From Erodium maritimum (taxonomy: Eukaryota > Streptophyta > Magnoliopsida > Geraniales > Geraniaceae): a stretch of DNA of 64,000 nt. The notes under the pieces are model-generated. The model was not told the origin of the DNA and made no database searches. It was given only the letters and a program-made list of their open reading frames with translations. Position numbers and translations under genes: made by a program. This document shows positions 48,932 through 60,503 of the stretch, in pieces. The first letter of the stretch is position 1; the number at the start of each line of letters is the position of its first letter. The stretch is from NCBI GenBank assembly GCA_963921825.1, contig OY997589.1:43534638-43598637 (forward strand), given 5' to 3'.

Positions 48932-49468
48932 AGTATGAGGGATAAATCCCTTAGCCGCCTTTCGTGTCACTCATGTAGCCCGTCCCCAAGCCAATCCTGG
49001 CCGTTATGGAAGCCCTGTTACGGACAACGTTAGGCTCAGGTCAAACTCAGTTGTTGACTACATAGCGATCACAAAGACTCCTTGGTCTAAGGATACATGA
49101 CAAGCTACGACACTGAATATGTTCATGACTTAATCTATGGCACATATTCAGGGCGGGTCGTCCAATATCATGTCTCACATGATATCTATGATCAGACTCC
49201 GGAATCCCATTCCAATGACTAACAGAACGTAAGCCATAAAGAGCCATCTTTCATACTAGTTGCTTCTAGTGAAGCTTTGTTGACTAGGGACCCATCTAGT
49301 GTGATCTATCTTGATCTATGGTTCTATTCGCATGGTGGGCATAGATCAAATCACACGTCGATATATTACTCCAACACATAAGTAATATAAAGTCTCTTTA
49401 ATTTTATTGCTAACAATGATATATACATTTGGACATTTAGGATTGAACTACGGGCACTAAGACTAACA
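48932..49468 (-). repeat. Copia LTR fragment, LTR-start half
   Basis: Matches 4196-4731 of the intact copia LTR and keeps its true end (...GACTAACA). It abuts truncated gypsy LTR on the left and LINE sequence on the right. Confidence 0.87.
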
Positions 49469-52400
49469 ATCATGACATCATCAAAGTTTCTCAAATGAAT
49501 TGAATCAGTAATTATGCAGAAGAGATCCCATTCTTGTTCTTCCCAACCTTTTGGCCATCTTCTGAGTAAGAAATCCCACTCAGCACCATCCCAAAGATCA
49601 GCAATGACTATTGTTTGATTGTGCAAGTGAATAAATTCTTGGGAATAGATCTTTGAGAGGACTGTCACCCCACCAAATATCTTCCCAAAATAAAATTTGG
49701 TTACCTCTTCCTAGCTGCCAAGAGAAGCCCATTTCCCCAAATAAATTGTAAAACCTTGGATCTTGCCATAAAGTTAGAATATGGGATACAAAACTTGATT
49801 TGCCAATCTCTGAGAATTTGGTGAGGTCCCATTCAGATTGAGTCCATCCAAGTCTAGCACAGATAGTTTGCTTCCATGGTGAGTTCTCCTCAATAACAAA
49901 CCTCCAAGCCCATTTAACCAAGAGTGCTTCAGACATCAAGGTGAGATTTTTTATTCCTAGGACTCCCTCAGATTTTGGTTTACACACCTGATTCCACCTG
50001 ACTTTAGAGAAGACTTTGGAGGGGGCTGCAGAATGCCATAGGAATCTCCTTTGCCATCTTTCCATGGTTTTGATCACTGACTTTGGGGCCTTCAATAGAG
50101 AGAAATAATATAGTGGGAGAGCACTAAGAGTAGTCTTGATCAATATGATTCTGCCTCCAAATGTCAAGAGTTTGGCTTGCCAAAGACCAAGATGTTTTTT
50201 GAATCTCTGAATAATTGGTTCCCAGGTGATCAGTCTTTTTGGGTTTGCACCAAGTTGGAACCCCAAGTATTTGAAGGGTGAGCTTTCTGGTTGACAGTTT
50301 AGAATGAGGGGAAATGTTGCAGCTTTATCCTCTATCAGGTTGAGTGTGATGATACTTGATTTGCTGAAATTGACTTTCAATCCTGAGGCCATTTTGAACA
50401 TTTTCAGAGCACTTTTCAGATTCATAGTTCCTGCTTCTGAGGCTTTGATAAAAAAGATTGTGTCATCAGCAAATTGGAGGTGAGAGATTGTTGGCTCACT
50501 ACATCCCAGGGAAATTCCTTGAAACAGATCATGTAATAGCTCTACCTGCATGATCTGGTTTAAAGCTTCAACTACTAAGGCAAAGATCAAAGGGGAAAGA
50601 GCACAGCCTTGTCTTAGCCCCCTATGCATTTGAAAATCTGGTGAAGGTGATCCATTTATGAGTATTGACACATGAGCTTTAAAACAGGAGATCATCCACA
50701 TCCTCCAAAGCAAACCATAACCCATCTTAGCAAGAAGCTTCATAACAAAGGACCAATGCACCTTATCAAAGGCTTTTTCAAAATCAGCTTTGAAAATTAG
50801 AGCCTTGATTTTTTCTTTTTTAATGTGAAGAACCACCTCATTGGAAACCAGGACTCCATCAAGGATCTGCCTCCCAGCAATGAACCAAGTTTGCTCAATC
50901 CCTACTAGAGAATTAATAACCCTCTTCAGTCTTAAAGATAATAGTTTGGTGAGGATCTTGTAGGGGCCTCCCATAAGGCTAATGGGTTTGTAGTCATCAA
51001 AGGAGATAGGAGTATCACATTTTGGTATGAGGGTTATAAAAGAAGAGTTGATGCCTTTTCCCAGATGTCGTGACATGTGAAAGTAGTTGAAGAAGTTGAT
51101 GAGATCAGTCTTGATAATTGTCCAAAAAAATTGGAAGAATTTCAATGTGTAACCATCAGGTCCAGTGACTTTATCACCAGCACAGGCCATTAGAGCTTTT
51201 AGGATTTCATCCTTAGAGAATGCCTCTTCTAGGTCATGAGCTTGTTGTTGAGTAATAGTCTTGAATTGCAGGTGATCAATGTTTAATAGGTTTTGGGAGA
51301 TTCTGAGAATCTACTGCTGAAGTGGGATGAGGCAGCCTCTTTGATTTTTTGTGGATCAAGTAATACTTCTTCAGAGTAGAGAATCTGTGTGAGTGTATTT
51401 CTGGCTCCTTGAAAATTTGCCACTCTATGGTAATATTTAGACCCCTTGTCACTCTCATGATGCCATTCTTTCTTAGCTTTTTGACTCCAAAGCTTAGCCT
51501 GCAATTTGGTTTTGTGAATTAATTCAGCAAGGGTAAGCCCTCTTTCAATGCTTTCTGCTGAAGTAGGAGGTCTTTGCTCAACAATAGCATCCAATTCATC
51601 TATTTTCTGTCTGAGAGTAGCAATGTGAGTATCTAGGAAGCCATAAATCTGAGTATTCCACTCCTTGATTTTTTTCTTTCAAGAGCTTGAGCTTCTGCCA
51701 TAATATAATATGAGGTTGTCCAATAATGTTGAAGGAATTCCAACAGGTTTGGACAAAGTTAAAGAATCTTTTATCCTCCAGCCAGATATTTAGGAACTTA
51801 AAGGGTCTAGGCCCCCAATCCATTTGGTCATCAAACAAGATCAAAGCCCTATGATCAGAAATGCATCTGGGGATACATAATTGGGTGAGTTTGCTGAATG
51901 AGGCTAAAAAGGATGAGGATACAAAGTATCTATCAATTCTAGAGGCCAACGAACCTGGGCCAAACCAAGTAAACCTTCCACCAGCCAAAGGAAGATCAAT
52001 AAGAGCCAAGGAGTCCACAAAGTTTTGCAAAGAAGCTATATCCCTGGTAGAAGCTCTTGCATTTGCTCTTTCTGAAGGATGTAGGAATGCATTGAAATCC
52101 CCAGCTAGTACCAATAGAGGAGGGGTTTGTAGAGAGGCAATTTCAGTAGAAAAATCAAGCCAAAGGGATCTTCTTCCTCTTGAGGTACAAGGGGCATAAA
52201 TATTAATGAAGCAGCACTGAGCTCCTAAATCTGTCGATGTTCCAATCCAGATCATTGCACCTGGGATTTTTCTAATTAAAGCTTTTTGGAATGAGTGAGT
52301 TTTCCAGGCCATTATTAATCCTCCAGAGAGACGTTCAGCAGGTATAAAGTCACACTCCCAGCCAATGCTCAAGCCACAGGATCTAAGGAAGAATGTAGGA

Positions 52401-52524
52401 AGAGATATGAGCTTGGTCTCTTGCAGGAGTATCAGTTGAGGTTGTTGCTTGCGAAACACGTCTCCCAGAGTTTCCTCTTTTGAGAGGAACTGAGACTTCT
52501 CATGTTCCATGAGAGGGTCTTCAT
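49469..52524 (-). pseudogene. LINE ORF2, minus strand, 3' truncated
   Basis: Opens MKTLSWNMRSL at 52524, a typical ORF2 start, with a frame change shortly after. Endonuclease 51596-52510: LILLQETKL, LVLAGDFNAFLHPSER, GGRFTWFGPG, SRIDRYFVS, ISDHRALIL. Linker 51283-51594. RT 49598-51190, 530 codons: KVTGPDGYTLKFFQ, SFITLIPK, PISLMGGPYKILTKLL, KADFEKAFDKVHW, RGLRQGCALSPLIFAL, LQFADDTIFFI with the FADD site intact. The zinc motif and RNase H are absent; the element stops at 49469 against a copia LTR. A different lineage from the LINEs at 13, 28 and 41 kb. Confidence 0.88.
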
Positions 52525-52579
52525 GAAATAACAGTTTCAGAGAGAAGGAGATACCACTAGCTTGTTGCTCAGTAACATA

Positions 52580-53240
52580 CCAATGTTCCAGAGTTTTAAT
52601 ATGGGTGTTCCAGAATTTAAACCTAGCGTTTTACAGTTTTAAACCTAGATCACAGAAATAAGAGTTCCAAACTTTCAAAATTAGTGTTACAAAATTTTAA
52701 TTTTGGTGTTCCAAAATTTTAAATAGTCAGTTCTATAATTTTAACATCGATGTTCAGTATTACATGTGTAGTCGAGGTTTCCAAAATTTATATTCGAAGT
52801 TCCAGATTTTGTAGTCGAGGTTCCATAATTATGTAGTCGACTTCCCAACAGTTCGTAGTCAAGGTCTCATAGAACTTCCAGATTCAAGAACACGATGTTA
52901 CAGATTCTAAAAACTTGTGTATGTGACAAAAAAGATACAAAAATTCATATCATAGAAACTTTGAAAATTATTGAAACATGAAAAAGAACATATGTGGTAG
53001 AAAAATCGATTATTGAAAAATCACTCGATGTTCCAGATTTAGGAACCCGATATATCTTTACAAAAATTGCACAAAAGTAATATCACATAAAATTGAAATT
53101 TTTCTTAAACATGAACAAAGAACACAACACCGATTTTTGAACTAATATTCCATAAAATTTGAACATACGTTCCAAACTTTTGTAGATGATTTTCCAAAAT
53201 TTTACAGACGATTTTCCGAAATTCTCGAGCCCATGTTCCA
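52580..53240. repeat. Diffuse GTTCCAAAATTTTA repeat array
   Basis: AT-rich region where variants of GTTCCAAAATTTTAAA recur at intervals of about 20-40 bases (for example near 52588, 52607, 52700, 52727, 53190 and 53230). It looks like an old minisatellite. No gene. Confidence 0.5.
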
Positions 53241-53690
53241 AAATTTTATAAGATCTCCCCTAAACAACAAATTGACACTGTATGCAGTTCCAAGTAATAA
53301 AACTGAGATTATGTCAAGAAACGTAATATTATCATATTATCTTCTTCCCGTTCTTCCTTTTGAAAGACTGAATAGCCTTGCATATAAGTTTATCCTACAA
53401 AAATTCAACACATTAACATAAGAAAAGAAAGAGAAGAATTATGTCTAATATGGATTAAAACTTATAAACTAGTTATACCAACAGATAAAGCATGAACGGT
53501 CAATATACCCAACCTTGTAATTAGATTCAAATGGCCATATAAATGAAAGAAAGAAAAAAACAAAATACATAAGAGAAAATTAGTTTAGCGCAAGTAGAAT
53601 GTCTACTAGATGTAGAGGCTCTACAAAGGTAACGTGATAGGAGACAAACTGATGCCTAGTGGTGACGACATCACCGTGAACGAGATAGCT
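53241..53690. other. AT-rich stretch, nothing recognised
   Basis: Short open frames only; no domain, repeat ends or RNA gene seen. Confidence 0.5.
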
Positions 53691-55330
53691 GAGAGGTAAT
53701 GAACCAACTATCCTTTTCGTAGTGAATCATTCGTTTAGGTGAGTGTGCTTCTCCCCCCTCACCTATTTCACCATAACCATATCTTCCCTCAATGTGCCAC
53801 CTAGAGGGTCTTTGAAGCCTGGAGTTGGTGGCTTTGGTGCCGTCCTCTTCCCGGTATAACGTGGGTTTCTTCTATCCCCCAATAAATTCTCCTTCACCCT
53901 TATAATCATCCCTTGTTGATCATTTCCCAAACCAGTCTAGGCTAGTGTAGATCGGATTGAGCAAGGGACCTTTATTTCTACGCGACTCATAGGTGCATCT
54001 GGATTCGAGACCCAAACCGCATAAATGACGTTCTGAGCTCTATCTTGGGTTGTTGGTAGTGGAGTGGGTACCTCATTCAGGCGGTGTCATATTGGGGGTG
54101 CAGTTGGTTACCCGAACCCCTAACGTTATAGACTCTATCTCAAACTTGTTGCCTCTTACTAGCTGGGAATGATGTATTCTCGTCTGGCTCTAGAATGTAT
54201 GATGTCGTAGAATGTGTTCTTACTCGACTCCCGATCGAGGGCCAGAGCGGAAGTTCCTGGCGAGATATGTAAACGGGGTGGTCAACGACCATGAGTTTGG
54301 GGTTTGACCCCCCCCCCCCCCCCTCGTTTCCTATCCCCATACAAGTGAGGACGTTGGTGCAACAAACCACAATCCCTGGCTATGTGCCTTATGTGTCCAT
54401 AATTATAATCGTGGCTAGGTAATCGTTCATAGCTGAAAGATACCATTATCTGACGAGGATCCTTTTTTAGAATAAGCTAAAGGCGATGATACAAAGGGGC
54501 CAAGTGGACCCTAATATAAATCCTTAGGGCTCCGTCCCATGCACGACCTAATTTTTCGATGCCCACATGCATAAAGGTACTTATCTTATTTTCTTTGAGC
54601 TGTTTAACTTTCGTATTCCTTGCTCCCGATGCCAAATTATGAACCTTGGCCCATAATGAGGTGTGTGAAAAGGATATCCTTAGGGGACGCTCAACAGGTC
54701 AAACCTAGTGAGGATCAGTAGAGTGTGATGGAATTACTAAGGGTCCCCATCCATGACAGCCTACAGCTCCTCCTCCATATTAAAAAAGAAAAAATTCACC
54801 CGATCCCCCATGGATCGAGGTTCCAAGTTTGGGGTTTTCAAAATATCCCTCATAGCATTGCCTAGTATCGAGGAACAGTAGTTTCGACTCATAACCAAGG
54901 TCCGTTCCAACGTAAATTTAAATGGGAAGTTGAGGCCATCAATTGCTTCATTTAGGATATGAAGCTCTTCCAAAAAGGCCCCCAAACATGTTCTCCATCT
55001 CCACTAGAGTGGGTGTCGGAGTGCCAGCTGGTCGTTTTTTCTGAGGGGCGATCTACGTTGCCTTCCCAATCGTTGTACCTGACGTTGCATGGGTAGATCT
55101 GGTCACCACGTCCTCAGCCCCTCTCAGTATCTCCCGTATCGAGGCTTTCTGGGAGGACATTCGAGAAGGGAGCTATTTTTCGTCCCCAACCGTCGAAGGC
55201 CCTAAGGAGGGGTTTTGGTTTATCGTTAGAGGCCGACCCTTGGGTTCCCTCGATCTTGAACCCGCCTTACATGGCTTGTTGCCAGTGACTATCGGGGGAT
55301 AAAGTTGAATGAGATGGTGTGAGCCGGTGG
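53690..55330 (-). pseudogene. LINE ORF1-like remnant (DUF4283 / zinc-knuckle type)
   Basis: Minus-strand pieces in changing frames. An N-terminal part (54761-54985) reads FLEELHILNEAIDGLNFPFK and NAMRDILKTP. Then SLWAKVHNLASGARNTKVKQ and LGRAWDGALRIYIRVHLAPL (about 54500-54665), which match the central block of plant LINE ORF1 proteins. Then a zinc-knuckle-like YGHIRHIARDC (about 54375-54410) with its first Cys pair altered. A 16-C run at 54308-54323 breaks the frame. No ORF2 follows. Confidence 0.6.
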
Positions 55331-55724
55331 ATGCGGAAGAGAGCGCATGGATAAGAAACGGTGTTGGAAGAAGGACGGTTGGGTGAGGTGGAATTTATTA
55401 GAGGACCAACTCAACTAAAAACTCAAGTTGGTAGGTGGAGACATTTATATATTTATCAAATGGCTAATGCATCCACGGACTTCTAACGTGGGACACACAC
55501 TTTAACATCCTCCTTCTCGTGCGAGCCTCGCACATAGCACATTCTGGGATCAATGGGATCTTTCTTAACATACCAGTCAAACTTAAAAATTTAAGATAAT
55601 AATTGAAAGTCTAATTATAATCGTATTTTAACGAAACATTGTTACACGGACGGAAGGGGTAGAAAATTAAGGTAATTGTGACTCAACCACGTTGATAAAG
55701 GTAAAAAAATTCTGGATCCCACCA
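55331..55724. other. Non-coding stretch before Mutator-like element
   Basis: AT-rich, no gene or repeat family recognised. Confidence 0.5.
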
Positions 55725-55733
55725 AAAATATTT
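55725..55733. other. Target-site duplication, left (AAAATATTT)
   Basis: Nine bases identical to 58661-58669 on the other side of the element; nine is the usual Mutator target duplication length. Confidence 0.9.
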
Positions 55734-56039
55734 GGGAAAATTTCAATTTAATACCCTGACAAACTTTTATTTGCAATATAACACCCTAGCTTGTTTTTTT
55801 TTTTTGCAATTTAACACCCTGACAAACTTTTATTTTCAATTTCATACCTAACGTTAACTTTTCGTCCATTTTTGGACGGAAAATGTCATGTGCAAAGCAC
55901 ATGACCCTATATTTTAAAAAAAAAATACCTATAATACCCCTTTAACTCTAACCTTATATCCCCTTTTCTTATTTATTTATTTTCAGACTCTTCTTCGCTT
56001 CCTCCTTCCTCCGTGTGTTCTTCTTAGCCACCCACTCCT

Positions 56040-56620
56040 CCGTATGTTCTGCTTCACCGGCCACGTCGTCGTCGGCCTCGGCCAAAGAAACAAAACCCTC
56101 TCCCTTTGGCCTTACCCTCTCCTCCCCGTGACCAGATCCTCCGTGATGATGATGAAGAACAAATCAAAGACCAATTGGAACCAAGATCAACAGGACACCA
56201 AACTGTAAATTTCGCTTTTTGTGCTCTGGTTCGGGATTTAGGGCTCATCGAGGGGGCAAGTTTGGCTTGGGTAGGGCCATGTCCGTGAGCTTCTCCATCG
56301 TCTCCGCGAACGGGCCGGAAAAGGAAGTCGGCGTGGTTCCAATACAGACGCGGAGATTGTCTTCGCCATCGGAGTTATCGGGTCGTAGATTGTCTCGAAA
56401 CTGAGACTTTCTTCGCCATCGGCATCCATGGAGCTTGGTTTGGGGATTTTGGTTGTGTATGTTGTTCTTGTTGAAATTAAACGATTTATGTCCATTGAGG
56501 TTGGTTTGGGGATTTTGGCATATGTATTTGGAGCTTGGTGTGTCCATTTTCAAGATTGGATTGGGAACTGTAAAGTCTCCATTTTGTTTGGAGCTGTAAT
56601 GGAAGGACGTTAATAGCAAA
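56040..56620 (-). pseudogene. Possible captured gene fragment inside Mutator-like element
   Basis: A 124-codon minus-strand frame (56245-56619) ends in SFSGPFAETMEKLTDMALPK; a basic frame rich in Arg and Ser lies upstream (56054-56248). GC content is well above the surrounding element. No family recognised. It could also be ordinary element filler. Confidence 0.3.
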
Positions 56621-56651
56621 ATTTGATTTTTTTAGGGTGTGTTTGTTATAT

Positions 56652-58011
56652 GGGAAAATATCAGTTTAGTACCCCTAACTAGTCACAATTCACACATAGA
56701 GTACCTTAACTAAAAAATTAGATAAAAAGGTACCCTAACTATATAAAAAATATCACTTTAGTCCATGGCGTTAACTTTCCATCCAAAAAACGTATAAAGA
56801 CCAAAATGCCCCTCACTTGCCATCAAATTTTCAAAACCTTGCCATTGGTTTCCAATTTTTATTTATTTATTTTATAGAAATAAGTTTTATTATTACAAAA
56901 TCAATTTTATTTTAAAAGTTTCATTTTTATTATTAAAAAAATCTGTTTTATATTTAAATATTAAGTTTTATTATTATTTTTTATAAAACTCTGTTTTTAT
57001 TTTTTATATTCAGTTTTTATTTTTTTAAATCACTACTATTTTTTAAAAAATCAATTTTTATTTTTTAAATCCAATTTTAAAAATATTTAGTTTTATTTTT
57101 TTTAAATCAGTTTCTTCAGTTTTCAAATTTCATTTTTTTTATAAAATCAGTTTTGTTTTATAATTTGTTTCCTTTATTCTTTCTATTTATTTTATAAAAA
57201 TAATCTTTTATTTTATTTAACTTTAAATCAGATTTTCCTGGATTATTGTCTATTTTTTATTTTTTCTTTAACTTAGAGTAATCGGAAAACACAAGAAAAT
57301 GCTTGCTTGGATAGTTCTCACTTGCAATTGTGCAATTCCAAAACAGTAACAATCCAAATCTACGATTCATGTAGCTTTTGAAGTTCAAATCCTAAACAAC
57401 AACAATCAAAATGCAATTCTCTTTCCTCTACATACCTCCAAAACATTGCATAGTAAAGACCAAAAGAAGATCAAAAGACACAGCTTTTGAAATTCAAATC
57501 CCAGAACCCACAGATCCCATAATGTTTGAAGTTTGAAATTCAAATCAAGACCAAAAGTCCTACCACAAACGTCACGTACATGCCCGACCTCATCGCCTCT
57601 ACGTGTGAACAAGTCGTCGGTGAGTGCCGCCCCATGCAGAATCTCATCTTGAGTTCGTGCATGATTTCGGGAAGGAGGAGCAGAGGGCGTGCAGTCGAGA
57701 GAGTGGCGGCGACGGCGCTTCAACGAGGAAGAGGAAAGGCCGGTCAAAGGAGGCATGGGTCTCTGCAACTTTAGAGAGCAACAAGATGGAAGCAGAATAT
57801 CAACAAAGAGATGTTATATTAGGGTTTAAATTGTATTCAGGGGTATAACTGTCATTTTCAAAATATTTTGGGCACTTAACGACTAAAAACAAACCGAAAA
57901 TACTAACGTGATATTTTTTGATAGTTAGGGTATCTTTTTATCTAATTTTTTAGTTAAGGTACTCTATGTGTGAATTGTGACTAGTTAGGGGTACTAAAAT
58001 GATATTTTCCC
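56652..58011. mobile_element. Second Mutator-like element nested in the first
   Basis: Terminal inverted repeats of about 105 bp, nearly identical: GGGAAAATATCAGTTTAGTA on the left against GGGAAAATATCATTTTAGTA reverse-complemented from the right, continuing through CCCCTAACTAGTCACAATTC. The flanks TTTGTTATAT and TTTTTTATGT agree at 8 of 10 bases, an imperfect target duplication. Interior 57400-57800 is GC-richer; the rest is T-rich. No transposase. Confidence 0.8.
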
Positions 58012-58660
58012 TTTTTTATGTTGCAAGAAAATTTTAATAAAGGAAGAATGTAGTTCATAGGAGAAAACAAGATAAAAATAGAAGAAATAAAAAAAATTAA
58101 AATTTAAGAATAAAGAAAAAACAATAATAACAATATGATTTTGATATATTTTTAAAAATAATTACTTATATATATGTATTTAAAATAATTTTTTATTTTA
58201 TAAAAATAAAAACTGGTTTGGATAAAAAAAAACTTATTTTAGAAAAAACTGATTTTTAAAATATGGGTTTTGAAATAAAACATATTTTTATAAAATAGAA
58301 ACTGATTTTTAAGAAATAGAAACTGATTTTTTAAAATAAAAATATTTTTAAAACTGAATTTCTAAAAAAAATACTTTTTTAATAAAAAAAATTAATAAAA
58401 AAATGTATTTTAAAAATAAAAATGAATTTTAAAAATAAAACTAATTTTTAAAAAATAAATGGCATAGTTTGAAAATTTGGAAGGTAATGAAGGGTAATAT
58501 GGACTTTTTATTTGTTTTGGATGGAAAAGTAACAGAAAGTTAACGTCATATATGAAATTGAAAATATAAATTTGTCATGGTGTTAAATTGCAAAAAAAAA
58601 CAAGTTAGGATATTATATTGCAAATAAAAATTTGACAGGTTATGAAATTAAAATTTTCCC

Positions 58661-58669
58661 AAAATATTT
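58661..58669. other. Target-site duplication, right (AAAATATTT)
   Basis: Exact match to 55725-55733. Confidence 0.9.
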
Positions 58670-58979
58670 TGTTATTTGCAAAACATTATCCAACATGAAT
58701 GCTTAAATAAAATAGAAAAGTGTAACGTCTCACATCATCACCAATTACATACATGCGGAAACCTAGAGTCAAAATATTTGTTTAAAAGAAGTATTATTTG
58801 GAATTTGGGCGCAGAAGCTACAAGGAAACCTTCCGCTTAACTCAAAAGTCATCAAGTGTTTAATAATTGATTCAAGAGATCGGAACATATGTCATTTAGA
58901 TGTATGGTCAACGCAATAATTATAGGGTACAGACATGGTGACAATATATGACCTGGTACTTGTTGACGGAGATGTCTGT

Positions 58980-60503
58980 AATTTTTTTTTTAATCAGCTA
59001 AAATGTTTCATAAACATTTCTTTTAAAGATTAAAACTAAGTGGAAGCATCAAACTTTTAGTTACAGGAGTTGAACCAAAACATTATAATCCAAAAAGTGA
59101 ATCAACAATAAACAGAACGTTGACATGAAATTTCAATTTTATGACAATCTCACCAAAAGAAAAATATAATAAAAAATATTTAAATACTCAAATTTTACAA
59201 TTATCAAGATCAGAACAGTAAATTAGGTCTAAAACCCTATTTTTTTCACCATAAAACACAGAAGAATAAAAAGGTGAAAACTCTGATTTTCAAAACATTA
59301 AGCTCAAACGATACTGATAAAAACCATCCGACTTCTATAAAAAGTAGAACACCTGTTTCATCAGGACCATCAATCAATCACACAGACTAGATGAAAATCG
59401 CTAACAAGTCGGCGGCCAACACCAAAAACGACGGAGACAGATCTGAAGGGTGATACCCTCCAAAACCCGATATATTAAGATCGAAACTGAAGGAATACTA
59501 CTTAACGACACTAAGGTCAAACTACTCGTCGGGGACCAACACCATAAACCGACGAGTCCTAACCACCAAAATGAAAGGAAGCATGACACTAAATATAGTA
59601 GTTGATAAAGAATACTAGTAAGCCTCGGCAAACCACCAGGTCCACGACGATCAACACCTAGGAGGGACCAGACATGAAAAGAAACATCGAGCAACAGAAA
59701 GTACCAACAGTTGTGTCCGACCCAGAACCACAATGATCCGTACCCATGAGGATGAAGAAGCGTGTCCCACGACCAGCTCTGAAAAACACACCTTTGAAGC
59801 TACACACTAGCCTCCACCACACCGCCTCGAGGAAAACAGCGTAGTCGTGTACTCCGGTGGCCAACACCAAAACCGGCCCGATCTCCTTGTAACTGCTACC
59901 TGCACACCTAACAACCAAATCACCTCGTCCTAGCTCAAGCAAGGGGACGAGGGGACCACCGAGGCCAGTCACCATACACAACGTGGACTCGGCACAAGAA
60001 AACCCAACGTTCTCAGATCTGTCCATACAAGGATAGATCTAACTATACCGGACAGACACAAGGACTATCGGCGAGACAACAAATGACAGGAATGAGGGGA
60101 GCTCACCAGGATCGAGGAGGGCGTTGACAACCAGAGCACGTCATCGTCATCAACAGCAAGCAAAGAGCCAACCTGAAGAAGAATCGAACAGCTCTGACGA
60201 GAAGGGAGGAGGAGAACTCCGACCACAAAGTCTGGAACAAGGGAACCATCAACGACGAATGTCTAACAAGACGAGCCCAGTTTCGGCACAGCTGCAACGA
60301 AGCCACTTCCGCTAAAAACAGCAGACCAACCGAAGACCTTCAACAACCACGATCTCCGACACCACACAACACCTCTACCGGAGTAGATGTCGCTGAAGCA
60401 TCTAGGAGGCGCTAGATCTGAACAACACAGAGCCACCAGATCCAATCCCCCTCCCCTGAGATGTCAACTCCGATAGGTAACCCTGACGCACCAATTGAGC
60501 CTT
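58980..60503 (-). mobile_element. Minus-strand retroposon-like sequence, left part
   Basis: Opens with a T run (58981-58992) as the poly(A) end of a minus-strand retroposon. 59400-60480 is GC-richer with minus-strand frames (59658-60026, 59401-59733) that contain no recognised domain. It is interrupted by the solo LTR and resumes at 63252, because the GCCTT target sits in the middle of a CACCATCGATAGCGGAGCC context. Confidence 0.45.
60499..60503. other. Target-site duplication GCCTT, left of solo LTR
   Basis: Identical to 63252-63256. Five bases is the gypsy target duplication length. Confidence 0.9.

Larger units (their letters stand above)
55734..58660. mobile_element. Mutator-like element, non-autonomous, long terminal inverted repeats
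   Basis: Terminal inverted repeats of about 145 bp start GGGAAAATTTCAATTTAATA on the left and, reverse-complemented, GGGAAAATTTTAATTTCATA on the right, with matching blocks (TTTATTTGCAATATAA, TTGCAATTTAACACC, CGTTAACTTT). A perfect 9-bp target duplication flanks it. There is no transposase. The left interior (56040-56640) is GC-richer with open frames on both strands and may be captured host sequence. Confidence 0.85.

Noticed and set aside
59401..60445. Several minus-strand open frames of 60-122 codons
   Set aside because: No domains, and they sit in a poly(A)-ended retroposon-like sequence; kept only as mobile sequence.
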